Of a stretch of DNA of 64,000 bases, positions 24,113 through 32,477 are shown one piece after another. The notes beneath the pieces were generated by a model that saw nothing but the letters and a program-made list of their open reading frames with translations, made no database searches and had not been told where the DNA came from. The DNA is from Clostridium_AT radicumherbarum. Its GTDB lineage: Bacteria > Bacillota > Clostridia > Clostridiales > Clostridiaceae. The stretch's first letter is position 1; each line of letters starts with the position of its first letter. The position numbers were made by a program, and so were the translations under genes. The stretch spans positions 682,001 through 746,000 of the forward strand of contig NZ_JBJHZY010000001.1 in assembly GCF_045310525.1 (NCBI RefSeq), in the 5' to 3' direction.

Positions 24113-24880
24113 TTGATAAGAGATGAGCTTTATAAATCATTTAAAGATTTTCTTTATATAAAAGATATTAAGGTATTAGAAAGTGAGATAAGTGAGTTAA
24201 AAACTATAATCAACATAAATGAAGAGGAGCTATTAAATCAGCTTTTTATTATTAGTGAATTTCATAAAAAAACTATGGGGTATAAGGGATATATGGGACT
24301 TAGATTAGATAACAAAACAGGAAGTCAGTTAGAACAATATAAAGTTAACACTAAGAGATTAAAAAGATATCTAAAGAATATACGAATAAATTCTGCAAGC
24401 AGTGATTTTGAAAGAAAGCTTTTAAAAATAGGTTTTGAATACTTAAAAAGATGTGATAGTTGTATAAGTGAAATAATGAATGCAGGTTATATGGACCTTA
24501 TTGAAAGAAGTATGAAACGGACAGAAATTTGCATAGTTAATCCTAACTTTAGTAATTTAAGCAAAAATGATAATATTATTGAAATTGGAAGCTTAAATAA
24601 ATGCAGCTATAATAATGTTGAAATGGATTGCTTTTATCTTTTAAGTAAGTTTAGAAAGAGAAATATAAGTCTTGATTACAAAGCCTTAGTAAAAAAGTTT
24701 TGTGAATATGAAGACTTAAACGAAAATAGTTTAAGATTTATTCTAGCTCTTTTATCCTATCCTTCTGAATTCATAAGATGCTCAAATAGATATAGGGAAA
24801 AGTCAAAGGACTGGAGTGAAGAAGAATATGGAGAAAGACTTAATACAGCAATATTAAAGGATGGGGAAGTGCTATTTTAG
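24113..24880 (+). CDS. CotS-like pseudokinase lacking the N-lobe and catalytic motifs
   Basis: About 255 residues, TTG 24113 start with GAGGTG 6 nt upstream. It does not look like a kinase at first, but its C-terminal half lines up with CotS. CIVNPNFSNLSKNDNIIEIG takes the place of CHHDYAHHNLLI...SIIDFD, DCFYLLSKFRKRNISLDYKAL that of the helix after it, and ILALLSYPSEFIRCSNRYREKSKDWSEEEYGERL that of the CotS C-terminal signature. The catalytic His, Asp and DxD residues are all replaced, and the first ~90 residues of a normal CotS N-lobe are absent. The frame is intact and tightly packed (11 nt before, 12 nt after), so it is a maintained degenerate paralogue rather than a pseudogene. The homology is my by-eye alignment. 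Confidence 0.6.
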   Translation: MIRDELYKSFKDFLYIKDIKVLESEISELKTIININEEELLNQLFIISEFHKKTMGYKGYMGLRLDNKTGSQLEQYKVNTKRLKRYLKNIRINSASSDFERKLLKIGFEYLKRCDSCISEIMNAGYMDLIERSMKRTEICIVNPNFSNLSKNDNIIEIGSLNKCSYNNVEMDCFYLLSKFRKRNISLDYKALVKKFCEYEDLNENSLRFILALLSYPSEFIRCSNRYREKSKDWSEEEYGERLNTAILKDGEVLF

Positions 24881-24892
24881 AGAGGTGTTATT

Positions 24893-25918
24893 ATGCTTGA
24901 AACAAGATATAGGGATAAAGGCTTTTTATCAAAATATGATCTTTCCATAGAGCTTTTTAATAAGTTTAATTTAAGGGTAAGTGATGTTGTTCCATTAAGA
25001 AATGTATATATTATTTCAACAGATAAAGGGGAAAAGGTTTTTAAAAAAATCGATTACTCACTTGAAGATTTGGAATTTATTCAAGATGCCTTAAAGCAAA
25101 TAAAAAATAATTTCAAAAGAGTTATTGATTTTGATTTAAATAAAGATGGTAAACCCTATACTAGGTGGAATAAGGACATATATTGTGTAATGGACCTAGT
25201 ACCGGGAAGGGAATGTGATTTTAACAATCTTATTGATTTAAGTATCGCCTCAAAGGGTCTTGGAGAACTTCATAAAGCTGCTGTGTCAGTAAATAAAACT
25301 TTTCTTAGGAAAAATGCTGTAGGCAAAATAATAGATACTTTTAAAAGAAAGCTTCTTGAGCTGGAGCTTTTTAATTCAATAGCACAGATGCACGGATATA
25401 AAACAGATTTTGACAACATTTTTTTAGATAATTACCTATATTATATTGAACAAATAAAAGAAAGTATAAAGTTTTTAGAGCATTCGCCCTATAAAGAATT
25501 GTGCGGGGAAGAAAAAAACATAGTCCTGTGCCATCATGACTTAGCCTATCACAATATAATTATTAATGAAGAAGAGGCTTATTTTATTGATTTTGATTTT
25601 GCTGTGGTAGACCTAAAAATTCACGATGTATGCAATCTTATGAATAAGTCCATCAAAAATTTTGCTTTTGATATAGAAAGGGCTGAGTCCATTATAAAAA
25701 ATTATAACAAAACTAATTCTATCGAAGATAAGGAACTTAAAGTGCTTTATGGGATGCTGCTTTTCCCTGAGGACTTTTACAGCATTTCTAAAGATTATTA
25801 TACAAGGCGTAAGGATTGGGAAGAAGAAGTCTTTCTTGATAGACTTATTAAAAAGGTATCTTACAAAGAAGAAAGATGTGAGTTTTTAGAAGATTATAAA
25901 GAAAAGTTTGCAACCTAA
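24893..25918 (+). CDS. CotS family spore coat protein (kinase-fold), copy 2
   Basis: 341 residues. VYIISTDKGEKVFKKIDYSL is the N-lobe with its Lys, DIYCVMDLVPGRECDFNNLIDLSIA the hinge, VLCHHDLAYHNIIINEEEAYFIDFDFA the catalytic loop and metal motif, and DFYSISKDYYTRRKDWEEEVFLDRL the CotS tail. All conserved kinase-fold residues of copy 1 are kept. AGAGGTG precedes the ATG. It is the last gene of the SigK-type cluster, expected in the mother cell late in sporulation. Confidence 0.85.
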   Translation: MLETRYRDKGFLSKYDLSIELFNKFNLRVSDVVPLRNVYIISTDKGEKVFKKIDYSLEDLEFIQDALKQIKNNFKRVIDFDLNKDGKPYTRWNKDIYCVMDLVPGRECDFNNLIDLSIASKGLGELHKAAVSVNKTFLRKNAVGKIIDTFKRKLLELELFNSIAQMHGYKTDFDNIFLDNYLYYIEQIKESIKFLEHSPYKELCGEEKNIVLCHHDLAYHNIIINEEEAYFIDFDFAVVDLKIHDVCNLMNKSIKNFAFDIERAESIIKNYNKTNSIEDKELKVLYGMLLFPEDFYSISKDYYTRRKDWEEEVFLDRLIKKVSYKEERCEFLEDYKEKFAT

Positions 25919-25999
25919 CTAAAGTAGCTGGCACAAAATATATATCATAAAAACAGCTGCAATAACTAAAATATACTACATGAGCTGATCACAGCAAAA

Positions 26000-26105
26000 G
26001 AAGCTCTAAGCTCAGAATAGCCATAAAACCAAGTGTTGACCTAAATTCATTACATTCAGACGAACAACACTAAGGCTTTGTGGCTATTCATTCATTAGGA
26101 GCTTC
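26000..26105. repeat. Three-tier fold-back element between convergent genes
   Basis: Nested complementary arms occur in order: GAAGCTC (26000-26006), GAATAGCCA (26015-26023), AGTGTTG (26032-26038), then CAACACT (26065-26071), TGGCTATTC (26081-26089), GAGCTTC (26099-26105). They would form one long interrupted hairpin with a 26-nt loop. There is no clean U-run. The upstream part of the spacer (25919-25999) shows nothing more I can support. Confidence 0.6.
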
Positions 26106-26122
26106 TATACTGGGCAGTTTAT

Positions 26123-26803
26123 TTAACATATTTCTAATAATGTGTCCAAGTCCTCTATAGTAATAATGTTCTTGTTAAAATCTATAATACCTTCTTCTTT
26201 CATCTTTATAAGTTCTCTTGATAGAGAGGGTCTTTGAACGCCAATTTTATCTGCCCAATCTTTTTTTGTCATTGTAAGTTTTATGCTTAAGGAATTTTGT
26301 TCTTTATATTGCAAAATAAGATACTCACAAATTTTTTGCCTTATAGTTTTAAGAGTAACTTCTTTAAGCTTTAAGTTAAGAATCATAGCCTTATTAGAAA
26401 TAATTCTTAAATATTCACTTAAGAAGCTTTCACTTTTTTGGCATAAGCTTATAACAGAGGCTTTGTTCATTAGTAAGACAGTAGATTTAGTTTTAGATAT
26501 AGCATTTATAGGCGATGCATTTGAATCTGCAAATATAAGCATTTCTCCAAAGATATCTCCTCTTGTAAATTCAGCAATGGATAGTATTTTACCAGAAGCA
26601 TCTATTTTCTGAATCTCTACATTGCCTTCAAGTATTAAGTTCAGTGTACTGCAGGTATCTTCCTCTGCTAAAATTACGTCACCTTTTCCATAACTTTCAA
26701 GTTTATAAGGTATAGTATTGAAAAGTCTTTTAAAGTCTTCTTCTGAAAAAGTCTTAAACAAAGTTGTATTCTTAATAACAGCTATATAATCTTGTATACT
26801 CAT
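26123..26803 (-). CDS. Crp/Fnr family transcriptional regulator
   Basis: 226 residues. An N-terminal cyclic-nucleotide-like beta barrel (YGKGDVILAEEDTCSTLNLILEGNVEIQ, FTRGDIFGEMLIFAD) is joined by a long dimerisation helix to a C-terminal winged helix, with TKKDWADKIGVQRPSLSRELIKMKEEGII as the recognition region. There is no Cys cluster like that of Fnr, so it is not an obvious [4Fe-4S] oxygen sensor; CooA-like haem or another ligand is possible. It is divergent from a ferredoxin gene whose promoter carries a matching palindrome. Confidence 0.87.
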   Translation of the reverse strand: MSIQDYIAVIKNTTLFKTFSEEDFKRLFNTIPYKLESYGKGDVILAEEDTCSTLNLILEGNVEIQKIDASGKILSIAEFTRGDIFGEMLIFADSNASPINAISKTKSTVLLMNKASVISLCQKSESFLSEYLRIISNKAMILNLKLKEVTLKTIRQKICEYLILQYKEQNSLSIKLTMTKKDWADKIGVQRPSLSRELIKMKEEGIIDFNKNIITIEDLDTLLEIC

Positions 26804-26870
26804 AAAATATCATCCTTTAAAATATTGTATAATAATTATAAGGCATAAAAGTGTATTATGGCAAGATAGT

Positions 26871-26912
26871 GTAACCTTGGTTACCGATTATTTAATATAG
26901 ATAGTCTATAAT
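26871..26912 (+). promoter_or_regulatory. Crp/Fnr-type palindrome and -10 box of the ferredoxin gene
   Basis: GTAACC-TT-GGTTAC (26871-26884) is a perfect 6-bp-arm dyad. TATAAT lies at 26907-26912, so the dyad centre is about 41.5 bp before the predicted start at about 26919, the class II activator position. The -35 hexamer is poor, as in activator-dependent promoters. Confidence 0.65.
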
Positions 26913-26953
26913 TAGATTATAAAAGGAAAAAGAAGTGTTGGAGGGGATTATTA

Positions 26954-27745
26954 ATGGCAGTAAGAAAGATCGTTTCTATAGATGAAAGTAAATGTAATGG
27001 TTGTGGACTTTGCATACCAAATTGCGCAGAAGGAGCTCTTGCAATAATTGACGGAAAGGCAAAGCTAATGAAAGAAATATATTGTGATGGCCTAGGTGCC
27101 TGTCTGGGACATTGTCCTCAGGATGCTATTACAATAATAGAAAGAGAAGCAGATGATTTTAATGAAGATGCTGTAGAAGAAATGCTTAAGGCTCAAGGTA
27201 AAACTTTAAAGAACTCACATAAGGATATAAGCAGTGGGTGTCCAGGAAGTGCTGTAAGGCAATTTGGTCATGCAGAGGCTCATAATCATGAGGGAGGCTG
27301 CCCAGGAAGTAGAATGAGAATGATTCAAAGAAAAGAAGTAGTAGAGGATGACAATGTTAAATTAACTTCTAAGCTAAGACAGTGGCCAGTTCAGCTGCAA
27401 CTTGTACCAGCTTCAGCTCCATATTTAAAGAATGCTGATCTTTTAGTTACCGCTGATTGTGTTCCTTTTGCTTATGCAAATTATCATAATGATTTTCTAA
27501 AGGATAAGGCTGTTGTAGTTGGATGTCCTAAGCTTGATGATTCCATGTATTATGCTAAAAAGCTTCAAGATATTATTAGCTTAAATGATTTAGAAAGTAT
27601 TACAGTACTTAGAATGGAAGTTCCTTGCTGCAGCGGAATTGCTCAAGCAACCAAAATTGGAAGAGATAATTCAGGAATAAACATTCCAATTAAGGTTGTA
27701 ACTATCAGCATTGAAGGAGAAGTTCTTAGAAAAGAGTATATTTAA
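26954..27745 (+). CDS. Ferredoxin-domain iron-sulfur protein with Cys-rich C-terminal domain
   Basis: 263 residues. CNGCGLCIPNC near residue 16 is a full CX2CX2CX3C site, and CDGLGACLGHCPQ near residue 44 is a second, altered one. Two copies of a CPGS motif follow (SSGCPGSAVRQF, EGGCPGSRMRM), the second after the His-containing AEAHNHEGG. The C-terminal half (LLVTADCVPFAYANYHNDF, VVVGCPKLDD, MEVPCCSGI) has four or more further Cys and may hold another metal site. It is a cytoplasmic electron carrier or redox sensor of a family commonly found next to Crp/Fnr regulators. GGAGGGG precedes the ATG. Confidence 0.8.
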   Translation: MAVRKIVSIDESKCNGCGLCIPNCAEGALAIIDGKAKLMKEIYCDGLGACLGHCPQDAITIIEREADDFNEDAVEEMLKAQGKTLKNSHKDISSGCPGSAVRQFGHAEAHNHEGGCPGSRMRMIQRKEVVEDDNVKLTSKLRQWPVQLQLVPASAPYLKNADLLVTADCVPFAYANYHNDFLKDKAVVVGCPKLDDSMYYAKKLQDIISLNDLESITVLRMEVPCCSGIAQATKIGRDNSGINIPIKVVTISIEGEVLRKEYI

Positions 27746-27751
27746 ATATAG

Positions 27752-27790
27752 AAAAGGCAATCTTTCATTTAACTTGAGATTGCCTTTTTT
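27752..27790. terminator. Bidirectional terminator
   Basis: AAAAGGCAATCT (27752-27763) pairs with AGATTGCCTTTT (27777-27788), followed by further T; it separates convergent genes. Confidence 0.88.
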
Positions 27791-27795
27791 AACAC

Positions 27796-28539
27796 TTACT
27801 TTTCAAATTCAGTTAAATGCTTCCAGTATCTCTTTGGCATATTTCTCTTTTGATAAGCTGGATTAGTTCTTTCTGCAATTGCAATAGTATTGAAGAAATC
27901 CTTCCAAAGACTTTCATAAAGTTCAGGTTCTTCTTTTATTGTTATAGAATCTACATTTTCTGCAGTAAAAGTAGTTAAAATCCACTCCTTTTTATTATAG
28001 AATACTGCTATGTTTCTTTTGAGGTCATGGATGATCCACCTTTCATTGGGGAGCCTTTCAGAAAAATGAGGTGCTAATAAACCTATAATATTATGATCAG
28101 GCTCAACAGAAGAGTAATACATATTTGTTATAAATTTAAATCTAACAAAGCCGAGCATTCTATGACATTCATTGGTAACCTTATTGCTTATATTATGTAT
28201 ATTTAATACAACATCTTCATGTAAGTGAAGATTAACTTTACCACCTATTTTAAAACCAAGCTTTACATAATTATAGATTAAACTGCAGCAGCCATCTATT
28301 TCTGAAAGATAAACATGGTAAATTAACTCTAAAGCTCCAGTAGAAATCTTGTTTTTAATAGCAGTATAAACTTTAGAACTTTTTACTTCATTAGTTTCTA
28401 TATACTTAGGCTCTGTAAGGAGAGTAGGTTGAAACTTACTTAAAGGGATTATTTCTTCAACTTTTTCTTTCATGTAATAGGCCTCATAAATAGAGGTTAA
28501 AAGACCTTCAAAGCTTCCATCAAATATGTAACATATCAT
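27796..28539 (-). CDS. TIGR03915/DUF4130-type putative DNA-repair partner protein
   Basis: 247 residues starting ICYIFDGSFEGLLTSIYEAYY, the hallmark opening of the DUF4130 family found beside radical SAM proteins of the TIGR03916 type. LLAPHFSERLPNERWIIHDLKRNIAVFYNKKEWIL and the C-terminal ESLWKDFFNTIAIAERTNPAYQKRNMPKRYWKHLTEF are also typical. In many genomes this domain is next to, or fused with, a uracil-DNA glycosylase-like domain, hence the repair label. It starts 2 nt after the radical SAM stop, so the two are translationally coupled. The biochemical role is not known. Confidence 0.82.
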   Translation of the reverse strand: MICYIFDGSFEGLLTSIYEAYYMKEKVEEIIPLSKFQPTLLTEPKYIETNEVKSSKVYTAIKNKISTGALELIYHVYLSEIDGCCSLIYNYVKLGFKIGGKVNLHLHEDVVLNIHNISNKVTNECHRMLGFVRFKFITNMYYSSVEPDHNIIGLLAPHFSERLPNERWIIHDLKRNIAVFYNKKEWILTTFTAENVDSITIKEEPELYESLWKDFFNTIAIAERTNPAYQKRNMPKRYWKHLTEFEK

Positions 28540-28541
28540 AA

Positions 28542-29852
28542 TTAAATCTCTCCTGTAATACTTGAAAATGAATCTTCTGTTTTATATATGGCAGGAACAC
28601 CTGTAAAAAAAGTTAACTGCTCATACTTAGGATTCTCCAAGTAATTCAAATCAAGCTTTGGAGAAAGCCTCTTTCTTATAAAATCTTCTTTAAAAGCTAT
28701 ATCTCCATAATATTTACCACTACATGTAATGAAATATTGAGCCCGTTTAAGAACTACTCCTAATTTTCTTAAATCGTCAAAGGTCAAATTATGAACCATC
28801 CTAGCTGCGGTAATCCTTTTTACAGATCTTACACCAATACCTGGTATTCTAAGAAGGAGTCTTTGAGAGGCAGAATTAATTTCTATAGGAAAATGTGATA
28901 AATTACTTAAGGCCCAATCAGTTTTTGGATCAAAATTTATATCTAAGTTTGGCTTATTGGCATTTAACAGTTCTCCTGCCGAAAAGCCATAAAATCTTAA
29001 AAGCCAGTCTGCCTGATATAGCCTGTGCTCTCTTAAAAGCGGAGGATTTATTATGGAAGGAAGCTTTGGATTACTGTTTACAGGAACGTAGGCTGAATAA
29101 TACACCCTTTTAAGATTATAATTATTGTACAAGTTCTCAGACAGCTTCATTATTTTAAAATCTGAATCCTTTGTTGCACCAATTATAAGCTGAGTACTTT
29201 GGCCAGCAGGTACAAAGCTTGGAGCATTTTTGAAAAACTTCTTTTCTTCCACATTAGAAATAATCTGGGAATCAATATATGCCATCGGCTTTAATATAGA
29301 ATAACTGCTTTTTTGTGGAGCTAAAAGCTTTAAACTTTCATTAGAAGGAAGTTCCACATTTACACTTATTCTGTCAACTAGTTCTCCAGCCCTTCTAATA
29401 AGCAGCTCATCTGCACCAGGAATAGCCTTTAAATGTATATAACCATTAAAATTATAAGTTTCTCTTAGAAGGGTTACAGTTCTAACCAAAAGTTCCATTG
29501 TATAATTAGGATTCTTAAATACGGCGGAGCTTAAAAATAAGCCTTCAATATAATTTCTTTTATAAAAATTTATGGTTAAATCAGCCACTTCTTCAGGGGT
29601 AAAGGCGGCTCTAGAAACGTCATTTGATCTTCTGTTAATGCAGTAAGTACAATCAAATATACAATAATTTGTTAAAAGTATTTTAAGAAGAGAAATACAC
29701 CTTCCATCTGCTGCAAAACTGTGACAGATGCCGCTTTCACTTGCATTTCCTATACCAAAAGCCTTATTTTTTCTGCTGCTTCCGCTGGAGGAACAGGAGA
29801 CGTCATATTTAGCTGCGCCAGAAAGTATTTTTAATTTTTCATTAAGCTCCAT
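28542..29852 (-). CDS. Putative DNA modification/repair radical SAM protein (TIGR03916 type)
   Basis: About 436 residues. The radical SAM cluster motif is CIFDCTYC (CX3CX2C) near residue 66, just after KILLTNY. KAFGIGNASESGICHSFAADGRCISLLK upstream is characteristic of this family. Near the C-terminus RLLLRIPGIGVRSVKRIT is a helix-hairpin-helix, implying DNA binding. It should cleave S-adenosylmethionine to start radical chemistry on an unknown, probably nucleic-acid, substrate. Start ATG 29852 has AAGGGA at 8 nt; an ATG at 29861 overlaps that site. Its promoter contains a perfect LexA box. Confidence 0.83.
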   Translation of the reverse strand: MELNEKLKILSGAAKYDVSCSSSGSSRKNKAFGIGNASESGICHSFAADGRCISLLKILLTNYCIFDCTYCINRRSNDVSRAAFTPEEVADLTINFYKRNYIEGLFLSSAVFKNPNYTMELLVRTVTLLRETYNFNGYIHLKAIPGADELLIRRAGELVDRISVNVELPSNESLKLLAPQKSSYSILKPMAYIDSQIISNVEEKKFFKNAPSFVPAGQSTQLIIGATKDSDFKIMKLSENLYNNYNLKRVYYSAYVPVNSNPKLPSIINPPLLREHRLYQADWLLRFYGFSAGELLNANKPNLDINFDPKTDWALSNLSHFPIEINSASQRLLLRIPGIGVRSVKRITAARMVHNLTFDDLRKLGVVLKRAQYFITCSGKYYGDIAFKEDFIRKRLSPKLDLNYLENPKYEQLTFFTGVPAIYKTEDSFSSITGEI

Positions 29853-29889
29853 ACTTTTCATCCCTTAAAATTAAAGTTATATTATAAAT

Positions 29890-29918
29890 AGTATAGCAAA
29901 CATGTGTTCGCGTGTAAA
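29890..29918 (-). promoter_or_regulatory. LexA (SOS) box within the promoter of the radical SAM pair
   Basis: On the minus strand TTTACA (29918-29913) and TATACT (29895-29890) are 17 nt apart, and CGAACACATGTTTG (29910-29897) fills the spacer. It matches every position of the Gram-positive LexA box CGAACRNRYGTTYG. LexA bound here would block RNA polymerase. Confidence 0.85.
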
Positions 29919-30022
29919 GATTATTTTATTTATTAATTTCGGAAAATAAAGTGAAAAGGTAAATTCCAAATGTAAGACTAAATTCTATGAAGATATTTTA
30001 AAGTTTCATGTTAAGATAATTA

Positions 30023-30050
30023 TTACATATGTAAAAAAATATGGTAGTAT
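30023..30050 (+). promoter_or_regulatory. Possible promoter with palindrome upstream of the YdcF gene
   Basis: TTACATATGTAA (30023-30034) is a 12-bp palindrome whose first half could be a -35 (TTACAT), with TAGTAT at 30045-30050 as -10 (16-nt spacer). The leader to the gene is then about 150 nt of A+T-rich sequence in which I see only a weak CCAAA/TTTGG hairpin. Confidence 0.35.
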
Positions 30051-30211
30051 TAGAATAAGCTTCATATAACATTTATATAAATTAAGCTATACATTAAATA
30101 TCATTTAAGAAATTTAACAATATTAAATAAAGAATTTAAATTATTTTATTATCTATGAGTCCAAACAATTGATAATTTTTTGGTTCAATATAAGGAATAC
30201 AAGGAGGTAAA

Positions 30212-30988
30212 ATGAAAAAGCTAACATTTAAAAACATAACGGGTATTTTATTGATTTTACTTGGTATCTATAGTATTGTTTACTGCTTTAGTATTATGAT
30301 TTATAGGGTGAATTTTTCGAAATTTTTCCTGTTACTTGGAGTAGTATTGATAATTATTGGACTGATCATAGTATTCTTTAAGGAAATATATTTACCTCAA
30401 AAGTTAAAATTTATACTTAAACCAATTAAAATTTTACTTATTTTTACAATTGTAGTTTTCATTATTATTGAAGGCTTAATAATTTATAATGGATGTAAAA
30501 AAGATACTGCGGCTGTGGATTATTTGGTTGTTCTAGGTGCTGGCTTATGGGGAGATACGCCTTCACTTGCACTTCAAGAAAGATTAGACGAAAGTATTAA
30601 GTTTATTAAGGAGAATCCCCATATTAAGGTAGTCTTATCCGGTGGTAAAGGTCCTGGAGAAACCATTACAGAAGCAGAAGGCATGAGAAGATACTTAATA
30701 AGCAAAGGTATTGATAATAAGCTTTTAATCAAAGAAGAAAAATCAACAAATACAAAAGAAAATATGCAGTTTAGTAAAAGCCTTTTAAAGGAAATTGATG
30801 GTAGAGAAAATTTGAGAATTAAAATTGTAACTAACAACTTTCACATGTTTAGAGCAAAGCTTATTGCAAGAAATAGTGGGTTTACAGCTTTCGGACAGCC
30901 AGCTGAATTATTTGCACCACTTATTCCTATGTACTATACAAGGGAATGTTTAGCGGTTATTAAAACCTTGATATTTGATTTAAGGTGA
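30212..30988 (+). CDS. YdcF/SanA family membrane-anchored protein (DUF218)
   Basis: 258 residues. Two or three N-terminal membrane segments (IILLILLGIYSIVYCFSIMI-like start, LLGVVLIIIGLIIVFF, ILLIFTIVVFIIIEGLIIY) anchor a DUF218 domain. The domain reads DYLVVLGAGLWGDTPSLALQERLDESIKFI, VVLSGGKGPGETITEAEGMRRYL, EEKSTNTKENMQFSK and IVTNNFHMFRAKLIA, all standard landmarks. The family is linked to cell-envelope polysaccharide metabolism (SanA, ElyC) but without a defined reaction. GGAGGT precedes the ATG. It probably forms a unit of its own or with the MATE gene 110 bp downstream. Confidence 0.83.
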   Translation: MKKLTFKNITGILLILLGIYSIVYCFSIMIYRVNFSKFFLLLGVVLIIIGLIIVFFKEIYLPQKLKFILKPIKILLIFTIVVFIIIEGLIIYNGCKKDTAAVDYLVVLGAGLWGDTPSLALQERLDESIKFIKENPHIKVVLSGGKGPGETITEAEGMRRYLISKGIDNKLLIKEEKSTNTKENMQFSKSLLKEIDGRENLRIKIVTNNFHMFRAKLIARNSGFTAFGQPAELFAPLIPMYYTRECLAVIKTLIFDLR

Positions 30989-31097
30989 ATATGAATTTAG
31001 GAGATAAGAACTATTTAAACAACTACTTTAAATAGTAAAGCATATTATTCTATTGTATAATTATCTAGTTAAATACTCGGAAGTTAGGAGAGCATCA

Positions 31098-32477
31098 ATG
31101 GGGGAAAATACTAGTAAGAAATCCTTGCAGGAAATACGAAAAAAGATTTATTCCATGATCCTGCCAATAACTATAGCAAGTGTGCTAGAAATGGCAACTG
31201 GGCTTGTGTCTATGGCTATGATAGGAAGAATTGGAACCAATAGCTCTATTGCAGTAGATGCAATAGGCATTAGCTCTAGAATTACACAAATTGTTTGGGC
31301 ACTTTTTAAGGGAATAACAACTGGTGCGGCTGTATTTGTAGCTCAGGCCTATGGTGCCAATAATCATAGAAAGCTAAAACAAGTTATAAAACAAACATTA
31401 ATTTCATCAATATTCTTAGTCATTATTCTTCAGCTAATTATTTATTTTAACTCAAATCAATTATTAGGCATATTTAATCCAAGTGAGCATCTTATGCAAA
31501 ATGCAGTATTATATTTAAAAACAGTATCCTTTGGATTGCCTTTTCTAACAATAATGCTTGCAGTAGCTGCAAGTCTTCAAGGAATGGGAAATGCGAAAAC
31601 CCCAATGATAATAGGTTTAATTGTAAATATTATCAATATTATATTAAGTTACTTATTAATATTTGGTCGCTTAGGAATGCCTGCCTTAGGGCTTAAAGGT
31701 GCAGCTATTGCTACTGTTTGTGCTCAAATCTGCGGTGCCTTATTAGGTCTTTATGTACTACTAAGTAGTAATGGAGTCTTAAGCTCAGAGATAAATAAGA
31801 ACTTTTTTAAGGTGGACATAAAGCAAGTTATTGAAATTTATAAGGTAGGTATTCCAGCGTCTATGGAATCAATATTTTGGCAGATAGCTGCAATAATACT
31901 TACAAAGTCAATATTAACCTTTGGAGAAACCACCTTTGCGGCACATCAGTTTGGACTTCAGGCTGAATCTATATCCTATGTACCTGCAGCAGGCTTTGGG
32001 GTTGCAGCAACCACCTTCATTGGACAGGCCTTAGGTGCGAAAAATAAAGAACAAGGGAAAGCCTACTTAAAAGAGACTCTTAAAGGAGCTATTTTGGTAA
32101 CTTGCTTTTGCTCTGCAATTTTAGTTTTCTTTCCAAAAATATTAATGTCTATGCTGACACCGAATGCGGAAATTATTAATTTAGGAGCAAAATATTTAAT
32201 TATAATGGGCTTAGTTCAATTACCTCAGAATATATCTGGTGTTATTAATGGTGCCTTAAGAGGAGCAGGTTATACTAGAATACCTATGTACATAGCTGCA
32301 GCAGGTCTTTGGGGGATAAGAGTGCCCTTTACTTTAGCCCTTACTTATATATTTCATCTTTCTATAATAGTAATTTGGATTATTATGGGCTTAGATTTGA
32401 TTTTTAGATTTTTATTAAGCCTAATTATATATAGAAAGAAAGATATCTATAATAGAGAATTAGTTTTTAAAGAATAA
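31098..32477 (+). CDS. MATE family efflux transporter, copy 1
   Basis: About 459 residues with twelve hydrophobic segments. ILPITIASVLEMATGLVSMAMIGRIG is helix 1-2, FGLPFLTIMLAVAASLQGMGNAKTPMIIGLIVNIINIILSYLLIFG the central signature, and IGQALGAKNKEQGKAYLKETL opens the second half, matching the first-half VAQAYGANNHRKLKQVIKQTL. It is a cation-coupled multidrug/toxin exporter by family. ATG 31098 follows AGGAGA at 7 nt; a longer frame to 31053 has no site. A terminator follows. Confidence 0.88.
   Translation: MGENTSKKSLQEIRKKIYSMILPITIASVLEMATGLVSMAMIGRIGTNSSIAVDAIGISSRITQIVWALFKGITTGAAVFVAQAYGANNHRKLKQVIKQTLISSIFLVIILQLIIYFNSNQLLGIFNPSEHLMQNAVLYLKTVSFGLPFLTIMLAVAASLQGMGNAKTPMIIGLIVNIINIILSYLLIFGRLGMPALGLKGAAIATVCAQICGALLGLYVLLSSNGVLSSEINKNFFKVDIKQVIEIYKVGIPASMESIFWQIAAIILTKSILTFGETTFAAHQFGLQAESISYVPAAGFGVAATTFIGQALGAKNKEQGKAYLKETLKGAILVTCFCSAILVFFPKILMSMLTPNAEIINLGAKYLIIMGLVQLPQNISGVINGALRGAGYTRIPMYIAAAGLWGIRVPFTLALTYIFHLSIIVIWIIMGLDLIFRFLLSLIIYRKKDIYNRELVFKE

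Noticed and set aside
29934..29948. TAATTTCGGAAAATA as a CodY box
   Set aside because: Agrees with about 11 of 14 positions of AATTTTCWGAAAATT but breaks the central W and one arm; in such A+T-rich DNA this is not enough.
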